Below, piece by piece: positions 33,180 to 45,059 of a stretch of 64,000 nucleotides of DNA. This DNA comes from Letharia columbiana (lineage: Eukaryota; Ascomycota; Lecanoromycetes; Lecanorales; Parmeliaceae). The stretch lies in contig NW_023501136.1 of assembly GCF_014066305.1 (NCBI RefSeq), positions 1 through 64,000 of the forward strand, read 5' to 3'. The translations under genes were made by a program, and so were the position numbers. Under the pieces are notes generated by a model. It saw nothing but the letters and a program-made list of their open reading frames with translations, had not been told where the DNA came from and did not search any database. Each line of letters starts with the position of its first letter. Positions within the stretch are counted from its first letter, which is position 1.

Positions 33180-35083
33180 TCAACATCCGCCTATTAAGTC
33201 GGCCAATCCCTCGCTTGCCTCGAGCCCTCTTGTACCCATCTCCTCGATATCATCCAAGCTCTTCTTTCCCCAGAAATCCTTCACCCCATTGACGAACCGC
33301 CTGCTCATCTCCTCGACTTCGGGCTCGTCCACGGCTGCGAAACAGATTCTGAAGTACGCCCAACTTCGCTTGTCTCTGATCTCATCGGTTGGAGCGAATA
33401 TGGAGCCGGGCGCAACCAGCACCAGGTACTTCTTCGAGGTCAAATGGACCCATAGCCCCTGTGCAAGCTTGGCGGGCGTGGTTTTGTTCCAAAGTGGGTG
33501 GGAGGGGAAGTTAACATGGACCCTGACTAGGATTAGACCCGAGACACAACAAAGTGTTAAAAGACAAAAGGGACTGACCATACGAACATGCCACCAAGCG
33601 GCCATATAAAATCAAAGAGAGTGACCTTCTCAACGACGCTCCATTCAATATCGATGCTCTTGCGGCGGCCAGATTTGACTAGCTCTTTTCCTCCTTCAAG
33701 AATGGAGCACATGGTCTGCATCCTCCGCTCATAATTCCCACGCAGACCTTGAAGCCAGCGGACCCAGCCGTCCACTTGCCATCCCCCATCGCTCTTTCCA
33801 CCGCCACGGCCATGCTTAGGGTCATGAGGCCCCATTATAAGCTCGGCGATCATCGACTGAACGAAGCCAGAAGGCTGCTGGGTTGAAGTCTCAGTGATGC
33901 GAAGCAGTCGTTCACAGAGGTTTGGTTGGGTGGTTATCCAGCCAAGGCGGCAACCTGGAGCGACAGTCTTGGAGAATGTATCGAGACGGACCACACGGCC
34001 TTGGTAGTCGACAGAGAGGTAGCTAGGGACAAGAGAATCGAGGAATGGATATCCGGAGGACTTTTGTGATTCGGGGGGGTTAAGGTCGGGATGATCTGAA
34101 TGAGCATTGGCAGCAGGCCGACCTCGGTGGGCAAGGGAAGACTCGTTAGCCGAAGGATATTGGAGATACCAGTATGGGTCGTCTTCGATAATCACCACGT
34201 CGAACTTGACACAAACTGCGTAAATGTCTTTGCGGCGTTGGACACTGAGGGTTCCAGAAGTCGGATTCTGGCCGATCCTGGCTCGGCGTGAGTCCAATCA
34301 AGATCAAATGGCATACATGGGGTCTTACGTCACGGTATAAATCATGTGCGGTCTCTTTCCCCTGCTTTTGTCCCAATTGTCCAGGACGTCATACAATCCA
34401 CCTCTACCATGGGCTACCATTCCCTCGTCATCAATCGCTACAGGAACAATGTTTAGTCCTCGCGGCTTCGCAGCCTGAATTGCGTTCATGTAGCAGAACT
34501 CTTCAACCAGCAATCCCTCTCGATGACCAATCCAATCTCTATCTTCGTTCCACGTATTGCTCAGTGCGTCTATTGCCTTGCAGAACCCATCCGTTGCACC
34601 ACATGTCAAAATGATCTCAGGACCTCCGGCGTATGGAACGTTTGGGTGAAGGTTCTCAATGGTGAATTGGCGGAGGAAGCTATAGAGCGGAGGGTACCCT
34701 TGGGCCGTGCCATACTGGAGCGCGGTCTTGAGGTCGATTTTGCGGAGGACATTTTGGTTATCTGAGGTCTTTGGGACAACGACTCGCGATGAGGAGATTC
34801 CATTTGAGAGTGTGGTCTTAGATAGCAGCTCTGAGGGAGGATCGACGGGCTTGTTGGGAGTAGGAATGAAGCGCTGGGGTAGAGCTGCGGCAGCTTCGAG
34901 AGTATCGAAAGGGAAGTAGTTGTTGTTTGGAAGGCCTCCAGCCAAATTACCAATCCCAGGGATTGTAAAGTACTTGTAGAAGTCTTTGACATTGCTCGTG
35001 GTCCGGTTTGAAGTGACCTTGGAGTAGAGATGGCTCAGATCAATGGGCTCTGGCCGGCTATCAGTAATTGTTGATGCTTCCAT
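33180..35083 (-). CDS. Aromatic amino acid aminotransferase (Aro8-like)
   Basis: Class I/II PLP aminotransferase converting aromatic (and 2-aminoadipate-type) amino acids to 2-oxoacids. Exons 34329-35083, 33579-34277 and 33180-33522 give 598 aa. Start MEASTITDSRPEPI; the frame upstream opens only with TTG. Landmarks are NLAGGLPNNNYFP near the N-terminus, YGTAQGYPPLYSFLRQF, the cofactor loop TCGATDGFCKAIDAL, TIGQNPTSGTLS (split by the first intron), IIEDDPYWYLQYP, and the PLP lysine in LDTFSKTVAPGCRLGW at about residue 355. The insert KHGRGGGKSDGGW in the small domain looks like low-complexity expansion. The second intron uses GTCAGT, a weaker donor, inside MFVW|VHVNFP. Likely cytosolic, in Phe/Tyr/Trp or lysine metabolism. 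Confidence 0.9.
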
Positions 35084-36337
35084 ACTGGCAAACACTGGCA
35101 ATAATGGAAACGCTGAAGAGATGGGATGCAAGACTACTCGTACCCAGTACTGAGACCCTCAAGAAGTCGAAAATTTGATCAGCATGCGGCGAGGATAATG
35201 ATAACGATGTTTGTCAGCGCCGACCCAGGTGTACGTGCTTGGTAATGAGTATCTAGTCAATGACGCTGGTACGGTGTACGATAACGACCAACCCTTGTTT
35301 TACGGCTCCACTTATTATAGTAGGGTACAGCCCAGTCTAAAAGTTCAGCGTCACGCGAATATCCCTAGCCTACACCACCCAGATTATCAACAAGCAGATG
35401 AAGAATCGCATACCAACCTTGCCAGTCCTAATCTTACCATCATTCTATGTCGCCTTTGCTTCCTCTGTTTGAGGAGGTTTATAGGTACTATTAAACGAGG
35501 GGAAACATATAGTGAGATCAAATCATACAAAGGAGTACTGTGACAGCGAGTTGAGGGGCAGCGAGGTATCAAGATTGGCTGTACTCTAAGCGGCACCAGG
35601 CCGGTCTTACTCATTCAATCGATCTCGTACGACTACAATTGTCATAAAACCGAAGGATTTGCGTGCGCTTGATAGTCGACATCTCTATTCAATTTTCTTT
35701 AGGCGAGGGTCCGAGGCCCGTATTATATCGACTTAATTCAATACAATCATCTTCCTCTTTAAAGACTGACAAGGTGATTGTAGATAAAAATCGCATCATT
35801 CTTTGAGCTCCATGCCTCGCCTTGAATCGAGCAATTTCTCAATTTCTCAGGATTTAATACCTGAACAAGTGCGCGCTTCAAAAGCAACTGCTTCTACAAT
35901 CTTCTCGATTTAGGGGCACTGCACAACACGACCCAAAGTGTGTAATTCACTGCCGTCCACCGAAGCTGGTACGATTACGATTCAACCAATCGGAGACACA
36001 GGGTTTCCTTCCCGGCGCAATTCTTATTTCTTACTTCTTGACACTTGGCTTGCAAAGTGCAGACTGCAGACTGGCGGTCAAGTCTAAGGACGACGACCCT
36101 ACCGTAAGCCTATAACCACTCTTCCATCCCTTTCATCCTGTCCTCGCACTACCTGCTCGTCGAAAGATGCGCTACTTTTACATCCTACCTTGATTAGGTA
36201 GAGTCATTGGAGCATGCAGGCACCGTGCGCGACTCTTCCCCGGAGCCCATCGCACCAGTAGGCTGTCGGAGATCTATTATGAGTGAGCGCAGCTAACCAA
36301 TCTGCAGGACTTCATTCGCCTGCTTCCTTACACCGTC
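35084..36337. promoter_or_regulatory. 1.25-kb divergent intergenic region
   Basis: Separates the divergent aminotransferase and LCCL-protein genes and must contain both promoters. A plus-strand frame at 35211-35543 has no family resemblance. No further element identified. Confidence 0.4.
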
Positions 36338-38313
36338 ATGGGCCCTGAAAACCATAATGATGACGCCGAAAACGGCGCGCTACTTGATGAACAGCCTGCC
36401 TGGCAGTACGAAGAGAGAGATGATGGACCTGAAGCATCTACACCCGGGGGATCGGATATGCATGTGCAGTCTGGGTCATCAGACGCGGGAGATAGTCAAT
36501 CTCCTCTCCCAGTCTGGCTGCGCGAGTCATCAAAGTCTTTTCACTGGAGATGGGTGCCTGTCCGCGTTCGACAAGCTGCTCGAGCGGTCGTAGCCTGGTC
36601 TAAAGGGCCTGATCCGCCTCAATTACAGAAGATCACGCCCTTCTTCCCGTGGATACAAGAATCACTGGCAAGGTTCATTGCTAATCACCTACCGAAGCAA
36701 AGACATAAGGCTGCTCTACTAGCCTTTTTCTACTTCTGCTGGCTCTTGACCTTCATTCTGGTGCTCAACCACTCTGCACAAGCTGGCAACATCGAAGGTT
36801 ACGGCAAACCGCAACCGATCTGGTGCGGAGCAAGCTTCTGGTGAGCCGTACTCTAGATCCCGGGATGCTCAATACTGACTGCAGTAGGAATCCCGGTAAC
36901 AGCTGTGGCTTGAACGGAAACAGATGTCGCCCTTTTGACAATGCTACCCTCGCCTTTAGATGTCCTGCCAATTGTAAGGCTGTGAAGGTGCTAAACCCAC
37001 ATGCGGTGGGTGACCAGGAGATTAACTACCAGCCGTATGTGATTGGCGGACCAACAAGGAGAAAAGAGAACTTCACTATTCCAGACACTGTCTATCGCGG
37101 TGACTCGTTTATATGTCAAGCAGCCATACATGCGGGTCTCGTTGGCAATGATAATGGTGGGTGTGGTGTCGCTCTTCTCTCCGGCCCGCAAAGTAATTTC
37201 ACATCCACAAAACGGCATGGGATTCAGAGCATTGGATTTGATTCAAGCTTTCCAAAATCCTTTACGTTCATCTCCGGACTCTCATCGCAGTGCGTAAGGG
37301 ACCTGCGTTGGCCGCTCCTCGCCGTCACTTGCGGGTTCACTACCATCCTATCCCTCTGCACGACTTCCCCGCCTGTCTTCTTCTGCTCGATATTCACCAT
37401 GCTCTTTTTCCACGTCGGACTTGTCTCAGATCCGCCAAACCACTCTGATTATGCCTCGCTCACGTCACTTGTCATTGGCCGTTTTCTACCAGCAGCGTTC
37501 GTGGCATTCGTCATATACCGCTTTTCCGTCAAACCCCAACAGACGGGCCTGACAGCCAACATCGAGAGAACAGTCCTGTGGCTTGGTGGAGCGTGGGTGG
37601 GCGGTCTCAACAACTACACATTCGCCTTCATTCCTCTACAACGCCTAACTCCACACGACCTCAAAGTGCAGGCTGGAGCAAAACTTGCTTTGGTCCTGGT
37701 CGTACTCCTAATTTTTACCATTGCGCTTGGCCAGGTCTGGTATCTCCGGCTCGAAGGACGCTTCCCTCGCTACCTAGCCATCTACTCCATTTTCGTGGCT
37801 TTCCTACTCCTCTGTGTCGCTCTACCTCCTCTCAATCTTCGCATTCATCACTATGTACTGGCCCTCCTACTGCTGCCGGGTACGCGTCCGCAGACAAGGC
37901 CAGGCTTGCTCTATCAGGGTATTCTCGTAGGCTTGTTCATCAACGGCGTCGCTCGCTGGGGTTTTGATTCCATATTGCAGACAACGGTGGATCTACGTGG
38001 GGACGGACAGTTGGGTTCGCTTCTGCCGGACATCACAGCGCCAGTACTTGGTTCATCCAACATCACTTTCTTATGGAGCCGGCCCCCGCATCCGTATGAT
38101 GGTGTCAGCGTGCTTGTGAATGATGTCGAAAGGCATCGGTGGTACTATGGCGAAGGAGACCCTTCGCATACGTTCTACAGGAACGATGAGATGGAGAAAG
38201 AGTACTTCAGGTTTGGATACATGAGTGGAAGCGAGACCGGGGATTTTACCAAAGCAGGCGTATGGGAAACAGACGGCGGTTTCAAGGAGATGGAGCCGGG
38301 GCCAAGTAAATAA
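36338..38313 (+). CDS. LCCL-domain multi-pass membrane protein
   Basis: Exons 36338-36840 and 36888-38313 (47-bp intron) give 642 aa. The order is an acidic disordered cytoplasmic N-terminus (about 1-75), a first membrane helix near 127-145 (LLAFFYFCWLLTFILVL), and then an extracytoplasmic LCCL domain. That domain runs about 160-285, with the Cys pattern WCGASFWNPGNSCGLNG, CPANCK, and SFICQAAIHAGLVGNDNGGC, and carries N-glycosylation sequons. Six to eight helices follow (from LRWPLLAVTCGFTTILSLC on), and a soluble tail ends EPGPSK. The intron splits the codon of W167 inside the LCCL domain. LCCL proteins with this fungal layout are known but their role is not; lectin-like or lipopolysaccharide-binding roles are suggested for the domain elsewhere. 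Confidence 0.88.
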
Positions 38314-38780
38314 AGAGACCAGTGTTTATAGATCGCATAGAAACTGGAAATTGACCGAGGCCACAGTGAGCCATTATCAAATTGGGCGGAAACGTCAAGG
38401 CTTGTGGCTACCACATGGCCTTCTTACATTGTCCACATTGATGACTTCTGCTTGTTTACTCTGCATACATGGATGCTTGAACACCCCAGACTGGGGCAGA
38501 ACTTTTAGCATCAAATGTGGAGCCACCCCCCAATGCTATCTGGGGCATACTGCGTGATCACGCTTGATGAGCGATTGAAAGGGATGATCGTCTTTGCTCC
38601 ACTGCACCACAACACAGTAAGCCGCCTAGCAAATGCATGCTCTCCTAACACGGTTACGATGAATACGCCGACTTTTCCGCACGTAGGCCCAACGCCAATA
38701 ATCAGGTCATGTCTCTTCGTTCATCCAGGTTAGCCCGTGAGCAGCTTCCTCTAACGGCTGATATCCTCATCAGCTTCAGA
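38314..38780. other. Convergent intergenic space
   Basis: Space between LCCL and NmrA-like 3' ends. Nothing beyond short random frames. Confidence 0.5.
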
Positions 38781-40103
38781 TCAACCACCAAGATGTCTCC
38801 CATGGGCACATACAAACACCTCCCGGGCATATTCTTCGATCCCTCTCCAACCGGGCCACAATGCTCTTGCTTCTTCGACTGCAGTGCCTTTCCCACTATC
38901 GCCACCGCTACCGTCTCCGTTCCAGCCATTGGCATCATTTACTTCCCTTGAAACGCCCCTTTCCAGGTCCATGCCAAAATACGGAGCTTTGTATTTTCCA
39001 AACAACACCTCTAATGCTAGGAGTTGTTCTCTGTAGCCGTTTGGAACGCTGACTTCGATATTGATGGTCTGACTGTAGACGTAGCGGACTGGGCGGCGTA
39101 AGGCACAAGAAAAGAGGCGACATACACGAGTGGGAGTGAGAAGCTCGAATGCTAAGGCGATGCTGGAGGTGGTAGACCGTCAGCGATCATGACACTTTTG
39201 GGGAGGACGATGGACATGAATAAACATACCGATGTCCGGACCATTTCTGCGGTCCGTCCTTGAGTATCTGAAGGACCGCAGGACCAGTGTCATGCTCTGC
39301 GTCAAACCAAGGGATGGCAATGTGGGGATCAAATGGTGCCTTCCACTCGAAACTACCGTCAGGTTGTAGAGCCATGCGGAACAGAGGCATAGGGAGGCTA
39401 GTGAAGTTATTGTCTGGCCATCGTCAGTCTTCTTTCGCTCTCCTTGGCGTCCACCTCACCCACTATAGATGCCTGTATAGACAAAGGTAGCAGGGAGACC
39501 GATCTAGGTTCAGAAGTACTGGTATCAGCACTGAGGTCGTATTAAAGAACAACCGTTTTCTCTCACCTGCCGTCTGTGTACAGTATCAGCATCGGCTTGC
39601 CATGGACAAGAGTGAACATGTTTCACTCACATGTAATTCTCGACCGTAAATTTACAGCTCCACAATGGCACCGACGGCCAACCCTTCCCGAAGACACTAT
39701 GATCAGGCATGCTGCTGTAGACATATTGCTGGACATGAGCTTTCTTGGCCGCATCGGCCAGCGATTTGCCAATGGCCACCTCGTCGCCCCATGAGATGGT
39801 ATTGATGAATGCCTTGTGAGCACCTGCGAAGAGGTCTGCTACGAGCTCTTTGTCTTCGAGGGAGCCTTGGATGAGGATAACATTTTGGAGGGCTTCAAGC
39901 TCTTGGCCCACGGGGGTGGTCTTCTGACTAACATGGGCTCTGACCTGATACCTACCCGCCTATCAGTGTCACCGTGTCTCCGCCTCGGTAGGGGCGAGGA
40001 TGATTGAGGGGACATGATTTTACCCTACTGCCGAGGCGACACGAGCAAGGGAAGCAGCTTGTCGGCCTGTAGCATTGACGATTACTAGTGTTTTGTTTGT
40101 CAT
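38781..40103 (-). CDS. NmrA-like NAD(P)-binding regulator
   Basis: Atypical short-chain dehydrogenase of the NmrA family, which senses oxidised dinucleotides and in Aspergillus nidulans restrains the GATA factor AreA. Exons 40024-40103, 39631-39951, 39567-39573, 39464-39503, 39230-39413 and 38781-39162 give 337 aa. Exon 3 is only 7 nt and encodes most of I-R-Q, joining FTVENY to IGLPATFVYTGIY in frame with AG/GT borders on both sides. The N-terminal Rossmann motif reads VNATGRQAASLARVA, so the usual GATGxQG is altered to NATGRQA. The core GSLEDKELVADLFAGAHKAF and YSSMPD are typical. The C-terminal third is Gly-rich (GWNGDGSGGDSGKG). The genome usually holds several paralogues, so equivalence to NmrA itself is not claimed. 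A (GGA)17 tract lies 118 bp upstream of the start. Confidence 0.87.
39567..39573 (-). other. 7-nt micro-exon of NmrA-like gene
   Basis: Sequence ACGGCAG on the minus strand, preceded by an AG acceptor (ACACAG) and followed by a GTGAGA donor. It completes an Ile codon and supplies Arg-Gln, restoring the family sequence YIRQIGLP. Flanking introns are 57 and 63 bp. Confidence 0.75.
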
Positions 40104-40220
40104 GTGAATTGCTGCAGGAAATCAAAGGGATATGGTAATGTGAAAAGAACAGTATGGAGTCCACTAAAGCAGGGCTTGAACTGAGAGACGTTGGAGGGAG
40201 TGCATGGAAGAAATGCAAGT

Positions 40221-40272
40221 GGAGGAGGAGGAGGAGGAGGAGGAGGAGGAGGAGGAGGAGGAGGAGGAGGAG
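40221..40272. repeat. (GGA)17 microsatellite
   Basis: Uninterrupted GGA repeat of 52 nt, starting 118 bp upstream of the NmrA-like start codon, so in its promoter or 5' leader (CTC/TCC-rich on the sense strand). Confidence 0.97.
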
Positions 40273-40991
40273 ATGATGCAAGGGGAGCTGGGATCACGCA
40301 AGGTCAAGGAGAGGAGGGCAAGTGGTATGGGAAACGGGAAACGGAAACGGGGAAAAAGCTGGGGAAATAGAGTTGTTGGGTAGGGCAGAGATATTGTTTG
40401 GTACTGGAATGGTGGAAGAATGAAGTAGTAGTAATAATAAGAATAATATGGACGAGAACGGGGGAGAACGGGGAAGAAAGGAAGAATTGAACTACTCGTA
40501 CTACTCTGGTATGTAAGGTACTTTAGAGTATACTCTATTTTCCCCCACAATCAGAGTTTTTTTGATAAGGAAAGTCAAGGAAAGCCGTCTTTTCTTAGCT
40601 CTGAACCGTCGACACGGTGACATCTCATGACACGATATGACGATACGGTGACTGAGCAAGATAGAGAGTCATAGAATCATATGCTGCTTGGCTCGTTTGA
40701 ACAGGATGTGGAGGAGAGTCAGCGGTGTGCAGAAGGCGAGGAAGGTATTGTGTGACCGTGTGCGTGATAGTATCGAGTCGATCCTCACGCGGACAAAGCT
40801 CCGATGCCACTTGATTGGTAGATAGATCCGCGGAGACGATCAATTCATCCATCTTTCAAACAAATTATCATGTAGAGTAAACAATCGTTGTATGCATTCA
40901 TCCTAACTGGGCTGCGTTGAGGAGGAGGGGCAACAAATGGTAGTCCTCGTTCGGATAACGTGTATCTGCAACGTTCCAAGGGGCGTTGTTC

Positions 40992-41042
40992 GATGATGAT
41001 GATGATGATGATGATGATAATGGTAATGGTAATGGTAATGGT
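40992..41042. repeat. Compound (GAT)n-(GGTAAT)n microsatellite
   Basis: Nine GAT units followed by four near-perfect 6-bp units containing ggtaat. Non-coding. Confidence 0.95.
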
Positions 41043-42406
41043 CGAATGATTGATGGTGTGAAAACAGTAAAGTAAAAAGCACGGACTGATATATTTACGT
41101 AATCCCGTCTGAGGGTCTAAAAAGCTTGAAAAAGTGCGAAAAATATACGGGTGAGGCTTTATTGGTTATAAGCGAGTCCAAACAACCGAAAAGTAAGGTA
41201 GTCCAACAACCTCGTCTTCTCTTCACAATCATGATTAGCGAAAAGCAACGGATAATACTTCTGCTTCGAGTCAAACGCGAGAAGATCCATCGGGCGATCA
41301 AAACACCTCGAGTATCCACCGAGTCTGACCAAAATCACTCGTCTCGCAAAGAGAGAAAGAAGAAGAATCTATGGGCCTCTACTACGGTTGTATTTGGTGC
41401 GGAAGTTTGCATCATCGCTTCCGAGGACAAGGAGGAGGTTGATCTGTTACGGCCTTTTGCAGCATCTAGCCGTCCCTTGGACTCACGGGAAGGCTAATAA
41501 GTAATAGCACGTGGACTGGAAACTATCCCGAAAATGGTCACTATAACCAATCACCAGAGAACACATGCTTTCACAAATTCGAGGTTGGATCGAGGACATT
41601 ATTGAACATAGGCAGCTGGAAAGGTGTTCCAGGGGGCTCATCGAGTGGACTCGTCCTGCTGTTCAGCTGGGGCCTGGCCATCTGTTCGTAGGCATTCTGG
41701 CAGCTACTTTGGGTATCTGGTGCACGTAGCCTTCCAGCAAGCCATCAAAGGCTTTGGAGAAATCATCTTCAACTGGAAAATCCTTCGCGCAAAGCACCAC
41801 CTCTATCCTTCCAAAAACAACCACCTGATTCTCACCCCAAACAAGCCGTGGCGCGCATAGCTAAAATGCCCCAAATACCTAACAGTCTCGAGCGCTGGCC
41901 TGCTCTGATCTTGCACGATCATAGGCTTAAGCCGTATGAACTAGCTGATGATGCGTAGGAGCATTTCGTCCCAATTTTGAGCGGACGGGAAACTTCTCTC
42001 TTCATGCTGGAATGTTTGATATATTCGGGATCGGTACCCCCACAACTACGACTTTTTCTGGCGTCGCTTCTGCACATCCAACAGGTCAATGATTCACCCC
42101 AGGGACGGTTGGCTCTTGGATACAATAATTTGTTCAGAAGACGGTCGTAGATTTCAGCTTCGACGCGACGGCACGCAAGCCAATTGATGCTATTAATTGG
42201 TACGGAGACATTTGAAGCTGGGGTTCTCGGTGCATTTGCGTCCAGATCTCTGCCTGGTGTTATTGAAGCAACTCTTTAGAGTAGTGACCGGCACCTTGGA
42301 AGGAAAGGATGCTTCACTGCATAACAATGTCACAGCAGATGTTACTTTATCTCCACAAATTTTCGCGAAGAGTGAACGGCGGCTAAATTTGGACCCGGAA
42401 CCTTAA

Positions 42407-44365
42407 CTACGCCACTCCAACCATGCTCCATACGTCTGGTGAACTTTGAGCGAGCAATCGAGCCATGCTGAGCTCGTCCGCATGGACATGAGCCCCTGAT
42501 CGTTTGAGTAGGGAGACATGTTCCATGAGTCCGGCATTGGCTGAGGCAAACAAAGGCGTTCGGCCGGTGTTGTTTCGCAGGTGCACTGAAGCGCCTTTTG
42601 TCAGCAGGATCCGAAGGATTTCTAGACTAGGTCCTGTAGCGGCAATGTGCTTTCGTGAATGCTTAGCTTAACAATGCCGTCAATGATGCGTGGGTACTCA
42701 CCAAAGGCGTATTGCCGGAGTAATCGGCCTCGTTGAGCAGCCAGCCATGATCGCCCTTCAAAAGCTTCTGGATCTCGGGAACGTCCCCCTTGGAGATAGC
42801 ATATCCAAGGGACGTAAGACGTGCTAGTCGGTCAGGTAACACGCCGCTGGGGTGCTCAAATACCATGTTCACCTGCTCTGTCATCTCACCTCTCAAAGAA
42901 ACAGACATCTTCTGTACGATATCTTCAGGGTTTAAGCCTGGCATCGCAAGGAGATAGGAAAGCTTCGCAAGGGCGGCCTCGGAGGTCATATCATGCCCAG
43001 GAATGACGCCAGCATGCTTCAGCAACATCGCGGGTTCATACAGGGGACTGACAGTTCCGGTCATGCCTACAATGGGGATTAGTGCAATCCGGGTACATGA
43101 GTGGATATTCTCACACTGAGTGATATTGACAATAATGACGCCTCTTCTGATTGCGTTTGCAAACACTTTGGTGAGAGCTCCATCAGGTCCTCCAGGGGCA
43201 TTCCCTGCGCCAAAAGTCTCCTGTATCACAATTTCGCCGTCAGAATTGCCTATTTGAGGGGTTATATCGACCCTTGGAACATGTTTCGAGAGTAGAGACT
43301 CCCAAGACATGTTTAAAGCTCAAGACTTGCCTCAAAAAGGGGAAATACGGGCTGCGGAAATGCGTACTAGCACTAGACCTTTAAGGCCATCAAGCTGAAG
43401 CACAGCTTCGACCATTCGGGGCTCTATGCCGGGAAAGATCCTCAGACAAGCTACATCGCCCGTTGCACGATTCGTTTGTATACTAAATGGCTCGAGATGC
43501 GTTGGCCTGTGGATCAGTTCCCATTTCACGTGGGTCTTGAGTGATGAGATAGTTCCTCTACGCAGATTACGGAGTCAGCATTGCTTGTTCGCGGCAAAGA
43601 CTGGAGTTGCAAGACAGGTCTCGGGGGTAGAAAGGTAAAATTTCTCCCGAAACATGTCTCGCAACTCAATCTCGGTACCAAATGTGCAGGATCATCTCCC
43701 AAATGTACGTACAATGGAGGCGCATTTGGCGACGCAAAGGCTGAAAAATCGCTAGCAGAGACTTTGGTAGTCCTGTTTCCGCGAAAAAGGTTGTAATTAA
43801 AGAAGAGGCATACTTCAGGTATCATAAAGTGGCCGGCAATGATCAAGGATCCTAACAAGTTATCTGTGGCATCATTTTGGAGCTCTAGCATTGGCGCTTG
43901 GCTTCCTGTCAAGATGACCGGCTTCCCTAGATTTTGCAGCATGAAACTGAGCGCAGAGCACGTATAGGCAAGGCTGTCTGTGCCATGTAAGATGACAAAG
44001 GCGTCGAAGAGCTTGTAATTTCTGAAGATTGTCTGAGCAATTTGGCTCCACCCTTCAGAGGAAATTGAGGAACTATCCAGAAGCTCTTGAAACTCGAACA
44101 CAGCATACCGAACATGCTTTTGATACGTACTGATCGGCGTTCGCAGGCTACGGTGAGACACCTCGGTCCCGTCGTCGACCACGACAACAATATCATCGGG
44201 ATTGGAAAAGTCGTTAAATGAAGGACGAGGAGCCATGCCAGACTCCAAGAACCCTCTTGCAGGCACGAAGCCATTTGGGCTTCTCTTCATGCATATGGTT
44301 CCGCCAGTCATGATAATTAGGACCCTCGACTCCAGTGCCGACGAACCAATGGAGTGTTGATCCAT
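42407..44365 (-). CDS. L-asparaginase with ankyrin repeats
   Basis: Type I cytosolic asparaginase: hydrolyses L-asparagine to aspartate and ammonia. Exons 43713-44365, 43368-43557, 43115-43220, 42702-43066 and 42407-42649 give 518 aa. Catalytic landmarks are the first Thr in MTGGTICMKRSPNGFVP (about 20), the HGTDSLAYTCSALSFM loop with Thr-Asp (about 125), GSQAPM, then ETFGAGNAPGGPD and INITQC. A C-terminal ankyrin section follows: RLARLTSLGYAISKGDVPEI, NEADYSGNTPLHIAAT and HLRNNTGRTPLFASANAG. Introns 1 and 2 are unusually long for this window (155 and 147 bp), and intron 2 contains a ~90-nt open tail in frame with exon 3, so their exact borders are less certain. Fungal asparaginase-ankyrin fusions of this kind are known. 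Confidence 0.88.
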
Positions 44366-45059
44366 AGCGATGATGGTAACACGCCAGAGATCTGATTTGC
44401 TTCACTACAGAAGATGCACGATCAATACCAACTGGGCAACGGAGAGCGAAGCAGAGCTTGTATTAGTGGATGATAACCGGCCGAGGTTCGAAATTCTGTG
44501 ACCCGAATGCTCACTGGCTGGACACCCTAGTATCTAGGCACAATGCCTACACCAAACAAATCTTCTTGGTGGAGATAAGCAATCTGTTCCCTTTCAAAAT
44601 TCTTCCGTCTACCCAATTTTTTTTTTATCTAACAAGATTTTCAGCTCTGTAGACTCGAGGTCTCATAGCACTGTAAAGTTGTAAAGGCTAATGCCACAAA
44701 TAGATGGAGAAATCGACCTGAGAGAGACGAGGAGCAATGCTGCTCGTACAAGATTTTCTCCGTCACGAGCACCTAGCCCGCATTCAGATTAGTGCACTTC
44801 TAGTAACATGTCGGCAGCACCAGCCGTGTGGGAGGTCAACGAAATTGAGTTACTCTAATTTTCTGTCAAGTTTTGTTTCTGGAAATTTCATTAAGAGGTA
44901 CAAAATTAAGTAAACAACGAACGTGGAAGGTATCTATCGCTGATGCATGCTGCGCAAAACCTCATATTTCATCCCGTGATCCCAGTGTGTCCATCAATAT
45001 CATATCATGATCATCTCCCGTGTGTACATATGCCGCCATGTCAAGCTTGGTGTATCTCC
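44366..45059. other. Intergenic region
   Basis: Upstream side of the asparaginase gene and 3' side of the next gene. A short T-run near 44615. Nothing else seen. Confidence 0.5.

Larger units (their letters stand above)
40104..42406. other. 2.3-kb intergenic region with microsatellites
   Basis: No firm gene. It holds the upstream region of the NmrA-like gene, two microsatellites, and weak frames at 41126-41497 and 41565-41860. The latter pair (MLSQIRGWIEDIIEHRQLER, then in another frame AFQQAIKGFGEIIFNWKIL) look mildly protein-like but need a frameshift, so they may be gene debris. Confidence 0.45.
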
